NCBI GenBank assembly: GCA_030454225.1
Contig: JAKDRW010000012.1
Coordinates: 1 to 45,740 of the forward strand
Source of the DNA: Vreelandella subglaciescola
GTDB taxonomy: Bacteria > Pseudomonadota > Gammaproteobacteria > Pseudomonadales > Halomonadaceae
Direction: 5' to 3'
Length of the DNA stretch: 45,740 nt
Below are positions 7,455-16,768 of this stretch, piece by piece. The stretch's first letter is position 1, and every line of letters starts with the position of its first letter. The position numbers were made by a program, and so were the translations under genes. The notes under the pieces were generated by a model that saw only the letters and a program-made list of their open reading frames with translations, was not told the DNA's origin and did not search any database.

Positions 7455-9044
7455 TTACTGTTCTGCCATGTTTTTACAGCCTTTCAGCCAGGCATCGGCA
7501 GTAATGCGCTGGTTTTCAAGATAGCCGCGCTGATGCTCCCAGTAGGTGTGCAGATAGGGCTCCAGGCCGCTGAGCTTGGCGTTATGCGAGAGCATGTCGG
7601 CAAAGACGTCTACCTGACGCTCGATGCGCGACCGGCCGTATAGCGTTGCCGACTCAATCAGACTGCTGGCGTAGTAGCTGCCGAGCCCGTCGAGACGCTG
7701 ACGCTGCTGATCGAGACGCTCCTTGCGCACGCCGCAGCTGGCATCCGGCGATTCGCCTTCGCAGTTCATCCGGTAGTTTTTCTGCAGAAAGTCGAAAAAC
7801 ACGCCGTCGTCCTGCATTTTGGTGCAGAGGAATGCCCCCAGGTTGAGGCTGGCGCGTATGGCCTGATTGCGCGCCTCTTCCTGACGCTGGTTGCTGGCGC
7901 GCAGCTGCTGTTCGACGGCGTTGAGCTCGTCTTGCAGTTCGCTGTCGTCAACGCTTGAGGCCAGGCTTGCCAGCTGCAGCGTGGTGTCTTTGCCGTCGTC
8001 ATCGGTAGCGTCATCGCGACCGAGAGACTGCCAGGCCTGTTCCAGTTCGTTGACCTGCTCGCGCGAGGTGATCGACGGCGCCACCATCACTAGGCGCATC
8101 CCGGTGACGCGCTCTGTCTGCGGGTCAGCGTCGTTGTAATAGGCGGCTTCACGGCGTAGCGATGTGCGAATATCGCCGGCGGTGCTGAGAAAGTTGCCGC
8201 CCCTGACCACCGAGCCGCCGGCCTGGCCGTGTTGGCGGTCAAGCTTGTTGAGGTGGAAAGGCTCGAACATCATTTCCGAGGCGTTACCCAGCATGTCGTG
8301 CAGCCCCAGCGGGTTTGGCTCCAGCAGGCCGGCCAGCTGCAGGCGGCCGTTGGATGACTGTGCGCCGGCGTACCACTCGTGCGCCCCCAGACCGTCGGCC
8401 ATGGGGTAGCGCTGGCCGCGGTAGTCCGAGGTGTCGACTTCCAGCCCACCCCGAGCGGCGTATTCCCACTCGACTTCGGTGGGCAGGCGCACAAATCCCG
8501 GCGTTGCGTCTTCTTCGGGGAGCGCGTCCCGGGCGTTCTTGCGCAGCCACAGGTTGTAGGCGTTGCTTGCGTCCATGGCGTCGAACCAGCTCAGCGATAC
8601 CTGGGGCAGGCGCTTGCGAGTCGACGGCTTGGGGCACTCGTCGGCGGTGAGCGCGGCGTATTGAAGTTCGCTCAGCTCGTACTTGGCCATCAGGTAGTAG
8701 CGCAGCGTCGCGTCCTGATCCGAGGTGAAGCTGCCGGCGACAAAGGCCGGACGGCTGTGCTCGACGTATTCCCAGCCGGTACCGTCCTGGCCGATTTGAA
8801 TCGCGTGGTCGTCCAGCGGCTGGGTGCCCGGCACGTAGACGCGGCGAAAGGCCATGGCGCCCTGGCACGGCAGCGGCAGAATCACATCGTCGTCTGCCGG
8901 GCTTGGGTTATACAGCCGCTCTGGCCAGTCGATTGCGTTTGATTGCCCGAGTGCTGCGGCCGGCAGGGCTGCGAACAAAGCGAGCAGGGCAGCGGCCATG
9001 CGCGGGCTGGCGCAGGCCTTTACAGGATCAGGACTAAAGTTCAC
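7455..9044 (-). CDS. Secreted SUMF1 (formylglycine-generating-enzyme-like) fold protein
   Basis: A 529-residue exported protein. I chose the GTG at 9042-9044 because GGAGA lies just upstream and the product then carries a signal peptide (AAALLALFAALPAAALG). An ATG at 8997-8999 is the alternative. Residues 110-320 hold the FGE/SUMF1 landmarks: RLPTEVEWEYAARGG, NPLGLHDMLGNASEM, GGSVVRGGNF and GMRLVMV. The C-terminal 200 residues are helical and coiled-coil-rich. Active FGEs have copper-binding cysteines near the C-terminal GFRC-type motif. Here the spot reads GMRLV, so this is probably a non-catalytic binding module. It overlaps the permease gene by 11 bp, so the two are coupled. Confidence 0.85.
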   Translation of the reverse strand: MNFSPDPVKACASPRMAAALLALFAALPAAALGQSNAIDWPERLYNPSPADDDVILPLPCQGAMAFRRVYVPGTQPLDDHAIQIGQDGTGWEYVEHSRPAFVAGSFTSDQDATLRYYLMAKYELSELQYAALTADECPKPSTRKRLPQVSLSWFDAMDASNAYNLWLRKNARDALPEEDATPGFVRLPTEVEWEYAARGGLEVDTSDYRGQRYPMADGLGAHEWYAGAQSSNGRLQLAGLLEPNPLGLHDMLGNASEMMFEPFHLNKLDRQHGQAGGSVVRGGNFLSTAGDIRTSLRREAAYYNDADPQTERVTGMRLVMVAPSITSREQVNELEQAWQSLGRDDATDDDGKDTTLQLASLASSVDDSELQDELNAVEQQLRASNQRQEEARNQAIRASLNLGAFLCTKMQDDGVFFDFLQKNYRMNCEGESPDASCGVRKERLDQQRQRLDGLGSYYASSLIESATLYGRSRIERQVDVFADMLSHNAKLSGLEPYLHTYWEHQRGYLENQRITADAWLKGCKNMAEQ

Positions 9045-10257
9045 GTAAACTCTCCGCTGGCTGAATTCGGAAGGCGCGGACCACGCCCAGCAGGGCGACA
9101 AGCAGGGCAACGCCAAGCGTTAGGGCAAGGGCGGCAAGCAGTTGTAGGGGCGTCAGGCGTGCGGCAATGCCGGTGGTGATATCGCTGGCGCCGAGCAGCT
9201 GGTTGAACAGCATGGCGCTTGCGGCATAAAGCCCCAGGCCGATAACGAACGCCAGCAGCGCCATCAGGCTTGCCTGGGCAATAACGTGCAAAGCGATGCC
9301 GGTCTTGTGCAGCCCCAGCAGGCGCAGCACGGCGTATTGCTGGCGCTTGCGGTCAATGTTGGCGATGAAGGCGCCGGCCATGGAAGCCAGGCAGCCGGCC
9401 AGCGCGGTCAGTGCGATCACGCGAAAGATCAGCCCCAGCAGCCGGTTGATGGCATTGACGTTCTGGATTTCGGCCAGCCGGCTGTGGGTGTCGATATGTT
9501 CGGCTTCCAGTGCTTTCACCAGCCCTTCTACGACGTCGATGTCGCTGGCATAAAGGCGCGCCCGGGCGTAGCGCACGGGGGTATCCCCGGGCGCGATGCC
9601 GGTGGTCACGCCGAGCGTCTCACTGGCGCGGCCGTCGCGAAAGCGCTCAAGCTCCACCAGCAGCTGGCTGTCGACAAACGCCGCCGGACGGGAGTAGCGT
9701 GCCGGCTCAAGCACCCCGGCGACGCGGATGTCCAGACGGCCGCGCTCACGCTTGCCGTCCCGGCGACGATTAACGCCAAGGGTCAGGCCCTCACCCGCTG
9801 ATACGTCAAGGCGCCGCGCGGCGGAGGCGCTGAGCACCATGCTTGCGCTTTGCGGCACTGCTTCAAGATCAGCCAGCAGCGGGTCGCCCGCCGCCGACGG
9901 AATCATCTCGACGTTGTGCAAAAACTGCCGCGCATCGGTGTACAGATCGGCCTGGGCATTGAGCGAGCGCACCTGGCCGACGGCAAAGCCGACGTCTTCA
10001 CGCTGGCGCAGCGCGTTGAGCCATTCGGCGTCGTGGCTGGCGCTGGTGAGCATGCGTACCTCGAGATTGCGCGGATCGCGCAGCAGTTCTTCCTGCAGCT
10101 GAGTGACCACGCCGTGCTTGAGGCCAAACAGCAGCAGTAGCGGCGCAATAACGGCCACCAGCGATGCAACGATGCAAAACGAAATCTTGCGCTCGTGCCA
10201 TAAATCCTGAAGCGCCAGGTGCACTATCAGTGCGGTACGCTTAGCGAGTATCGACAA
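9034..10257 (-). CDS. ABC transporter permease, FtsX/LolE type
   Basis: Inner-membrane permease of 407 residues with the FtsX-family layout. One N-terminal membrane segment (FCIVASLVAVIAPLLLLFGL) is followed by a large periplasmic domain (about residues 50-265) and three C-terminal membrane segments from FRVIALTALAGCLASMAG to the end. This architecture belongs to MacB, LolCE and FtsX proteins, which transmit cytoplasmic ATP hydrolysis to periplasmic partners instead of moving solutes through a pore. The gene overlaps the ATPase gene by 17 bp upstream and the SUMF1-fold gene by 11 bp downstream. The partners are likely the periplasmic operon products. Confidence 0.9.
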   Translation of the reverse strand: MSILAKRTALIVHLALQDLWHERKISFCIVASLVAVIAPLLLLFGLKHGVVTQLQEELLRDPRNLEVRMLTSASHDAEWLNALRQREDVGFAVGQVRSLNAQADLYTDARQFLHNVEMIPSAAGDPLLADLEAVPQSASMVLSASAARRLDVSAGEGLTLGVNRRRDGKRERGRLDIRVAGVLEPARYSRPAAFVDSQLLVELERFRDGRASETLGVTTGIAPGDTPVRYARARLYASDIDVVEGLVKALEAEHIDTHSRLAEIQNVNAINRLLGLIFRVIALTALAGCLASMAGAFIANIDRKRQQYAVLRLLGLHKTGIALHVIAQASLMALLAFVIGLGLYAASAMLFNQLLGASDITTGIAARLTPLQLLAALALTLGVALLVALLGVVRAFRIQPAESLREL

Positions 10258-10939
10258 ACCGGCACCCCTCCGTGGTCAGCTCGGCGGTAAGCCTTGGCAG
10301 CGAAAAGTCGGCCACCAGCTGGCGATCGTGCGACACCACCAGCGCGGTCATGCCCAGCTCTTCGACCAGCGATGTCATTAGCCCAAACAGGCGGCTGCCG
10401 GCCTGGGGGTCCAGCGCGGCGGTGGGTTCATCGGCCAGCAGGATACGCGGCTCGTGGGCGATGGCGCGCACAAAGGCGGTGCGCTGGCGCTCGCCGATGG
10501 AAAGCGCAGCCGGGCGTTTGTTCATTAGCGCGTCCAGCCCCAGCGTGGCGCAGGCATGACGGATGCGTTCGCTGCCCGGCGCCATACCCGCCAGCCGGCG
10601 CGGCAGGCTGATGTTGTCGCGCACGCTGAGGTAGGGCAGCAGACCGCCGTTTTGCAGCATGAATCCCATGTCCTGCGCCCGTACCTGAGCAAGCTCGGCG
10701 GTAGCGTTGGTGCGCAGCAGTGCCGCCAGGTCGCGCCCCGGCTCGCCCAGCGTGAAGCGTGCCAGCCGGTCGGGCGCAAGCAATAGCCCCAGCGCCTCCA
10801 GCAGCGTACTTTTGCCGCACCCGCTGGGGCCGACGACGGCGATCAGCTCGCCGGCGGCCAGCTCAAGGCGCGGCAGCTCGACGGCGTGGCGCTCGCTACC
10901 CTGGCCGCGGGTGATGTGCAGGTCATGAACGCAAAGCAT
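10241..10939 (-). CDS. ABC transporter ATP-binding protein (LolD/MacB type)
   Basis: ATPase of 232 residues with all the expected motifs in order: Walker A GPSGCGKST, Q-loop MLQNGGLLPYLS, signature LSIGERQR, Walker B ILLADEP followed by TAALD, and the switch histidine in VVSHD. It forms the cytoplasmic half of the transporter with the FtsX-type permease encoded immediately downstream with a 17-bp overlap. It starts 6 bp after the vWA gene. The signature reads LSIGE rather than LSGGE, a tolerated change seen in this subfamily. What the transporter acts on is unknown. Confidence 0.93.
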   Translation of the reverse strand: MLCVHDLHITRGQGSERHAVELPRLELAAGELIAVVGPSGCGKSTLLEALGLLLAPDRLARFTLGEPGRDLAALLRTNATAELAQVRAQDMGFMLQNGGLLPYLSVRDNISLPRRLAGMAPGSERIRHACATLGLDALMNKRPAALSIGERQRTAFVRAIAHEPRILLADEPTAALDPQAGSRLFGLMTSLVEELGMTALVVSHDRQLVADFSLPRLTAELTTEGCRFVDTR

Positions 10940-10945
10940 GATCGG

Positions 10946-12958
10946 TCAGGGCATCATTTCCAGGGGGACGGGGTAGACGTCTTCGCGCGGGTCCGCGTCG
11001 GGTGCCAGCGATACCCAGCGATCCACGTCTTCGTTATAGCGCTGGTAATGGCGCAGTTTGGTGGTCAGGTTGCGGATAAAGCGCTCCTGCTGCAGCCCCG
11101 ACCAGCTGGTCCATAGCGCCTCGTCCAGATTCAGCACTTCGCTCTGGTAGGGCAGGTCTTCCAGGTATTCGCCCATCAGGCCCATTTCCCCCAGCTGGCG
11201 GCTTTCTTCCTGGCCGACCTGGCTGGCATCGTTACCCGCCGCCGCGGCGACCGAGCGCAGCTGGGCAAACATGTCGGTAGGGGAGATCAGCCCGGCGTTG
11301 GCGGCGTCGAGAATATCGCTGACCACGTCGCTCAAATCGCTCAGCTCACCTTTGGTCAGCAGCACCCGCACCTCGGTGGTGGGCACGTTTTGATCGATCA
11401 GATCGCGGTCACTGATCCAGCCTTCAAACACCGGCGGCGCCTGGCTGTCATTGACCTGCCCCAGGTAGGCCAGCTGCATGGCGTGGCCGATGAGCTGGGT
11501 GTCTTCGCGCATTTTTTGCGCTTCGGCGTCGTCGTCTGCCGCTGCCGGCTCAGCGTTGAGCGTGCTGCCGATGGCCTCATTGCCCATATAGGAGCTGTGG
11601 ACCTGCTCGGTAATGGCGGCGGCCAGGGTGTCGACCCGCTGGCTGAACAGCTCAAGATTGCTGGCATCTACCGGGTAGTAAAGCGACGTGTTGGTGCCGG
11701 AAAAAGTGGAGAGATTGCGGTACTGAGTCTCGGCGGTGGCGTTGTCGCCGAGCTTCTCGCCTTCCGGCGTTTGCAGGTGCAGCGTATACAGCGCGATGCC
11801 TTTACGGCCGGCTTCCAGGCGCACCTGGTCGGCGTTAAAGCCGGTGGAGCTTCTTTCGCTATCGCCTTCCACGGCGCTGGCATCGGTAATCAGCACCACG
11901 TAGCGAGCGCCAAAGCGGTTCCAGTCGATATCCTCCACGGCCTGCATCACCCCGGCGTAGGCGTCTTCCTCCCAGCCGACGGTAGATGCCCTGGACTCCT
12001 GCAGCGACGCCACCTGGGCCATGAAGTCTTCACCGCTTTGGGTGTCGTTGGGGTCGGCAAACAATCGGGTGGTGTATTCGATTTCCGGCGTGGCCTCGAC
12101 GCTATCGCGGAACGACACCATGCCAAAGCGGACCTTGTCGGTCAGGTGCTTCTCTTCCAGGCTGTCGTAAACGCGCTTGACGGCGTCTTTGGTGCGTTCG
12201 ATGTAAGGCCCCATGGATACAGTGGAGTCGATGACAAACACCACGCTTGCGTTAAATTCCTGCAGCTGGGCGGCGGCGTCGGCCTGGCTGTCTGCTTTTG
12301 CTTCCGAGGCGTCGTCGATCAGCTCGTCTTGCTTGCTCACCGAAGCGACTTTCAGCAGCCGGGTTCTAAAGCCCGACTCGGTCATCACTTCTTGGCCTTC
12401 GAGAATCGGCAGGAGATAAAACTGCTCTTGCAGGTCGACGAAATATTCCGGCTCCTGGGCCAGCACTGCAGGCACCTGCTCATCACGTTCAAGCCTGGCG
12501 CGCAGCGGGGCCACCTTGGCCGACGGCTCAAACTCATCAAAGATCGTCGTCAGGGCGTCGCGCTGCTTGAAAAACAGCAGACGGTCGCGGTTGGCCGGGT
12601 TGGTAAACGCTAGCGTCAGCTGCATTTTCCAATCGACGGTGCAGCTTTCAGGCAGCCAGCCGGAAACGTTGCCGTAGCGATCCGGGCCTACCTTGAGCCA
12701 CTTGTCGCCGTTTTCCTTGGCCCGCTGATAGACGTAAAAACGGCTGAATGCCGGCAGCGCTTCGCCGGCCGGGCCGCCGGCCTTCTGGTGTAAATGGCAA
12801 CCCGGCGTGGTCAGCGCTCGCTGGGGCAGGGTGTCCTTGCCCGCCATGATCAGCGGCGCGTCATCGGCGGCCATGGCAATCCCGGCCGCGCCGCCAAGCG
12901 ACAGGCTCAGCAGGCCTGATGCCAGAGCGCGATGTAAACGTGGCGTTGACCGTTTCAT
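10946..12958 (-). CDS. Secreted von Willebrand A domain protein
   Basis: Exported protein of 670 residues. An N-terminal signal peptide ends near residue 30 (GGAAGIAMA). Residues 35-140 look like an SH3-type module. From about 235 a vWA domain begins with the metal-ion-dependent adhesion motif in VFVIDSTVSMG (DxTxS, an accepted variant of DxSxS), with later conserved residues SFRD and VVLITDASA. The C-terminal 250 residues are helical. The layout recalls the vWA half of PpkA-like proteins from type VI secretion loci, but no kinase domain is present. The ATG overlaps the end of the upstream repeat-protein gene by 4 bp. It probably provides periplasmic protein-protein contacts. Confidence 0.88.
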   Translation of the reverse strand: MKRSTPRLHRALASGLLSLSLGGAAGIAMAADDAPLIMAGKDTLPQRALTTPGCHLHQKAGGPAGEALPAFSRFYVYQRAKENGDKWLKVGPDRYGNVSGWLPESCTVDWKMQLTLAFTNPANRDRLLFFKQRDALTTIFDEFEPSAKVAPLRARLERDEQVPAVLAQEPEYFVDLQEQFYLLPILEGQEVMTESGFRTRLLKVASVSKQDELIDDASEAKADSQADAAAQLQEFNASVVFVIDSTVSMGPYIERTKDAVKRVYDSLEEKHLTDKVRFGMVSFRDSVEATPEIEYTTRLFADPNDTQSGEDFMAQVASLQESRASTVGWEEDAYAGVMQAVEDIDWNRFGARYVVLITDASAVEGDSERSSTGFNADQVRLEAGRKGIALYTLHLQTPEGEKLGDNATAETQYRNLSTFSGTNTSLYYPVDASNLELFSQRVDTLAAAITEQVHSSYMGNEAIGSTLNAEPAAADDDAEAQKMREDTQLIGHAMQLAYLGQVNDSQAPPVFEGWISDRDLIDQNVPTTEVRVLLTKGELSDLSDVVSDILDAANAGLISPTDMFAQLRSVAAAAGNDASQVGQEESRQLGEMGLMGEYLEDLPYQSEVLNLDEALWTSWSGLQQERFIRNLTTKLRHYQRYNEDVDRWVSLAPDADPREDVYPVPLEMMP

Positions 12959-14067
12959 GGATTCAGCTCCTGCAGGCGCCGGCTGGCATCTGTCTGGTCG
13001 GGGTTGATCTCGAGAGCGGTTTCATACCAGAACACCGCCGTTTCCGTATCCGGCTCGGGGAAGCAGGCCGAGGCCTGGTGGCTGCCCGGGTCAAACTCTT
13101 GGGCATACGCCAGCGCGGCGTTAGCGTTGCCGCCCAGCGCCTGGTTGGCGTAAATACGCCGTGCAATATCGCAGTGCTCGCCGGCTTTGGCGGCGTTGAT
13201 GACCTGCATGATGTCGTCCGGCTGGCTGGCCAAGCAGTCTTGAACAAAGGGCAGCGCGTCGCTGGCCGCCATTTGCTCGGCGCTGCACGCGGCGTTAGCC
13301 GAGCTGTCTGGTGCCGTATCGGCAGAAGGAGCCGCGCTGTCTGGCTCTTCGGCAGCAGGAGCAGGCTTGGCGCTGTCTTTCGCCGCGGGCGCATCGGGCT
13401 CGCCGCCGCCGGGCATGCTTAACGCGCCGGAACCCAGCAGGTAAGCCCCGCCGATAATGGCGGCGACCAGCAGCAGTATGCCGATCAGCACAAAAGGCCA
13501 GATTTTGCGCTTGCGCGGCTTTGGCGGCGCGGACGCTGGCGTGTGCGTTTCCGCAGCGGCCGGCTCGTCGTGCTCGGCGGTCGCTTCGCTGGGCTCGGGC
13601 TCCGACTCAGGTGCCGGCGGTTCGGGCTCGAGCGGTTCGGGTGCGGCAGCGGGCGTAGGGTCGGCCGGCGATAGCGAGGCGGCTTCATCGCCGCTGGACG
13701 GCGTACTGCCGCCGGCGCTGGAGGCCATCAGCTGGCCCTTGATTTTCATGCTGGCCTGGTCGACGTTATTACCATGGCTGTCGTACAGCGTCGCTCGGTA
13801 AGTGGTGTTAGGGCTTTCCAGCAGCGGGTCGACAATGCTGGCGTCGACTTTTGCCGCCTGTGCCTGGCTGCTCGCTTCGCTGTCAGCCGGTAGAGCGAAC
13901 TTGAACGGCTGGCTCTCCCAGGTACCGTTCTGCTGCAGGAACAGCTCGTCCTGGTTGCGCTGAATGGCAAGGCTTGAGACCGGCTCGACGCCCTTTACGC
14001 CGGTAAGCGTCAGGTTGCCCTGGCCGGGAATGTTTTGCTCAAGCGGCGTTAGCGTCACTTTAGCCAT
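12955..14067 (-). CDS. Single-pass membrane protein with TPR/Sel1-like periplasmic end
   Basis: A 370-residue protein with three parts. Residues 1-110 form a beta-rich cytoplasmic domain (MAKVTLTPLEQNIPGQGN start). A low-complexity Pro/Glu/Ala linker follows at about 120-185. A single membrane segment (PFVLIGILLLVAAIIGGAYL) lies near 190-210. The periplasmic part has an Ala/Pro/Asp-rich spacer and ends in TPR/Sel1-like helices (FWYETALEINPDQTDASRRL). Cysteines are confined to this last part and could form disulfides. It overlaps srfC by 8 bp and the vWA gene by 4 bp. The topology would tie cytoplasmic SrfB/SrfC to the periplasmic proteins. No known name. Confidence 0.82.
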   Translation of the reverse strand: MAKVTLTPLEQNIPGQGNLTLTGVKGVEPVSSLAIQRNQDELFLQQNGTWESQPFKFALPADSEASSQAQAAKVDASIVDPLLESPNTTYRATLYDSHGNNVDQASMKIKGQLMASSAGGSTPSSGDEAASLSPADPTPAAAPEPLEPEPPAPESEPEPSEATAEHDEPAAAETHTPASAPPKPRKRKIWPFVLIGILLLVAAIIGGAYLLGSGALSMPGGGEPDAPAAKDSAKPAPAAEEPDSAAPSADTAPDSSANAACSAEQMAASDALPFVQDCLASQPDDIMQVINAAKAGEHCDIARRIYANQALGGNANAALAYAQEFDPGSHQASACFPEPDTETAVFWYETALEINPDQTDASRRLQELNP

Positions 14068-16768
14068 GCGCAGGCTCCTTGTGGGTCAGCGTGTCGTTAG
14101 CCACCGGGCGGCCGGATAGCGTGTCGAGAATTCGGCCCAGGCGCTCGTTCTGCGCCACGCTCAGTTCGCGCCCGCTGCTGTGCCCGGTATTTTCGCGGGT
14201 CAGATGGCAAGCGGCCTGCAGCCAATGGCCCAGGTATTTGCTCGCCTGGTCGGTGGGGGCGGTCGGAAGCGTGGGCTGCTCGCCGGGCAGGACGACGTCC
14301 GCTTCGTAGCCAAACAGGGGGGCGCCGCTGACCATGTCGTCCGTGGGGCGCTGATCCATGGGCAGCTCCTGCAGGCCAAGCCAAGCCACGTAGTCGTTGA
14401 TAATCAGCTGGGCGGTGAGTACGTGCCGGTCGACCAGGCGATCCCGGCGGGCGCCGCTTTGTACGCGCTGCAGCAGGGCCCGGCTGAGTTTTTCGGGAAC
14501 GCCCAGTCGGTGGGCACCGGTAATCAGCTCGTCGCAGAGGTTCTCTACCGTGGCTTGCATCTGGTCAAGCTCCAGCAGGTGGAGCAGCCCGTCACGCCGG
14601 GGAAGCGCGCGCATGTGCTCCACCCAGGCGTTGAACGCCGCCCGGGCAAAGCGGTGGTCGGCGCTTTCGCGTACCGGGGCCGTCTGGGCCGTGGACGCAG
14701 CGGCGGCCGGCTGGCCAAAAAAACCCCCGCCGGCGTTGCCGTAAAGGCTTTTGCGCGGGCTTTTGGCCTTGGCGTCTTCTGCTGACTCTGTGGACGGGCT
14801 GTCGTCGTCACTCAGGTACAGGTCGCGCAGGGTGGCGTCGGGCAGTGCCATGTAGTGCAACAGCTCGCTGAGAGCCGGCGTTTGCAGATGCCGCATGAAC
14901 TCGCTGGACAAGCGGTTTTTGGCCTCCTGCTCGCCGCTGCCATCGCTGTGGTACCAGCGGCCCAGGCCGTGGTGCGTCAGCGCGTCGAGGGTGCTTTCCA
15001 ACTGATCATCAAGCCGTGCCAGCTTGTAATCGAGCCCGGCAATCAGGGCCAGGTGGTTGCTGATGCGCTCCATGCCGCCGTCGCCGATGGCCAGCATGGC
15101 CTTCCAGGCGTCGGCAGGCTGATGGATATGCCGGCAGACGCCGGGGCTGTCGATAAAGGTGCGCTCCATTAGCGCCAGCGAGTCGGCGGCGTCCGGCGCA
15201 ATGGCCTGTTCATAGCCGTCTTCCAAGGTCAGGAAGGCGGCTGGCATGTGCGGCTTGCGCACCAGGAAGGTGTTGTTGAAGACCTGCCCCGGCGACCACT
15301 CCTGCAGCCAGTCGTAGCTTTCAAAGCGCTCCAGCAGCGTCATCTTGATCATGCCCTCGAAGCCTTCTTCCAGCTGGCTCTGGCTGTGGCCAAGCGATGC
15401 GGTAATGCGCTTGTCGAGCATGGTTAGCGCCCAGATAAGCCCGGGGGTGCGCGTGCCGCGGTCTTCGGCAGTCGCACCCTGGGTTTTTTCGATCCAGCGG
15501 TCGAGCACCGGGCCGACATCGGAGACGTCGCTTTGCTTTTCCGAACTGGTGCAGACCACCAGCCCGTTCATCTGCTGGGTGTCGGTGTAGCGTTCAAACA
15601 GGTACGCCACCTTGCCGCGGAGAAACAGCTGGGCAAGGCCGTCCTGGCCGCCGGGTTCGCCGACGTCGATGAGGTTGAGCCGGCCGCGATAGCCGGGGAA
15701 GTCGAGAAAATCGAGCGCCTCGACCCGTGGGTCGCGCGCCGGCTCGGTGAGCGGAACGATGAGCTCGGCGGTAAGCGCTGCCAGCTGGGCCAGCGGGATG
15801 TCCACCGGCGTCTGGGCATCGCCGTCGCTGAGCGGACAAACCGGCAGCGATGTATCGCTTGGCAGCTCCAGGTGTTCGAGCGAATCGACGTTGATGATGC
15901 TGCGGTGGGGGCCTGTGTCGTCAGCCGTTGCGACCAGGCTTTTTAGCGGTGCGTTAACGCGTGCGGTATGCCCCAGCCGGCCAAGCGTACCCGCAAGCGT
16001 TTGATAAAGCCGCGTAAACTGAGGGTTTTTGCCCCACAGCAAAGACAGTAGCTCGCCGCGCTGAGAGCTATCCAGCGTTGGCGAAAGCGCGAGTACGCTG
16101 GGCCAGTAGTGATGTGGCAGCGGCTGGAGCGACTTGGGGAAGCTTTCCTGAAGGTAGTCCTGCAGCTCCACTACCGCCTCGGGCGTCATGCCCGGCTGGG
16201 TTTCGCCGGATGGCGGCGCAAAGTGGGCTAAATGATCGCGTACGTCGGTGGCGGTGATGTCGGCCGTAGCGCCGCGCTCATGATCGAAATCGTTGAACCA
16301 GGCGTTGGCCAGTACCTTGGCGATATCGACTTCGCTGAATAGCTCCAGCGCCACCGGAAAGTCGCCTTCGCCGGAGCGCGCCGCGCGGCTAAAGCGCGTG
16401 ACCAGGCCGGTGGCTTCCTTGCCGCCGCCTACCGGGTTGATGTCTTCCAGAAAGTCCAGCTGCCGGCCGCCGTAGCGGGTTTTCAGCGCGCCGTCGGCGC
16501 CTGCCGCCAGCGCCGACACCAGGTAGGACTTGCCCGCTTGGGAGAGGCCAAAAAAGCCCACGGTCATCGGTGTCGTCGCCACCTGCGAAAGGTGCGTTGC
16601 CTGGTTGCGTGCGCGATACAGCGCCATGGTCATGGCATCGGCTTCGCTGTCGACGCGCGGCGAGCTGTGGCGTACGTCTTCAAGCCAGCCAATGGCTTCG
16701 CCGGCGCCTTGGTGCAGTGCGTCAAAGTGCAGGCTTAGTCGTGTCTGTTCGGGGGTAAGTTGACTCAT
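14060..16768 (-). CDS. srfC: SrfC family protein with GTPase-type motifs
   Basis: Large cytoplasmic protein of 902 residues of the SrfC 'putative virulence factor' family, named from the SsrB-regulated srfABC genes of Salmonella. A P-loop GLSQAGKS lies at residues 74-81. LDFLDFPGYRG near 350 fits a G3 (DxxG) site, and ALTMLDKR near 445 could be the G4 base-reading motif, so I read it as a dynamin/GTPase-like NTPase. The helical second half has no motif I recognise. The start overlaps the end of srfB by 4 bp (ATGA). The effector or virulence role was proposed for enteric bacteria; nothing here shows a secretion signal. Confidence 0.88.
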   Translation of the reverse strand: MSQLTPEQTRLSLHFDALHQGAGEAIGWLEDVRHSSPRVDSEADAMTMALYRARNQATHLSQVATTPMTVGFFGLSQAGKSYLVSALAAGADGALKTRYGGRQLDFLEDINPVGGGKEATGLVTRFSRAARSGEGDFPVALELFSEVDIAKVLANAWFNDFDHERGATADITATDVRDHLAHFAPPSGETQPGMTPEAVVELQDYLQESFPKSLQPLPHHYWPSVLALSPTLDSSQRGELLSLLWGKNPQFTRLYQTLAGTLGRLGHTARVNAPLKSLVATADDTGPHRSIINVDSLEHLELPSDTSLPVCPLSDGDAQTPVDIPLAQLAALTAELIVPLTEPARDPRVEALDFLDFPGYRGRLNLIDVGEPGGQDGLAQLFLRGKVAYLFERYTDTQQMNGLVVCTSSEKQSDVSDVGPVLDRWIEKTQGATAEDRGTRTPGLIWALTMLDKRITASLGHSQSQLEEGFEGMIKMTLLERFESYDWLQEWSPGQVFNNTFLVRKPHMPAAFLTLEDGYEQAIAPDAADSLALMERTFIDSPGVCRHIHQPADAWKAMLAIGDGGMERISNHLALIAGLDYKLARLDDQLESTLDALTHHGLGRWYHSDGSGEQEAKNRLSSEFMRHLQTPALSELLHYMALPDATLRDLYLSDDDSPSTESAEDAKAKSPRKSLYGNAGGGFFGQPAAAASTAQTAPVRESADHRFARAAFNAWVEHMRALPRRDGLLHLLELDQMQATVENLCDELITGAHRLGVPEKLSRALLQRVQSGARRDRLVDRHVLTAQLIINDYVAWLGLQELPMDQRPTDDMVSGAPLFGYEADVVLPGEQPTLPTAPTDQASKYLGHWLQAACHLTRENTGHSSGRELSVAQNERLGRILDTLSGRPVANDTLTHKEPAHG

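Noticed and set aside
11390..12613. Long + strand open frame of 407 codons
   Set aside because: It lies antisense inside the vWA gene, has no family motif, and reflects the GC-rich codon pattern of the real gene.
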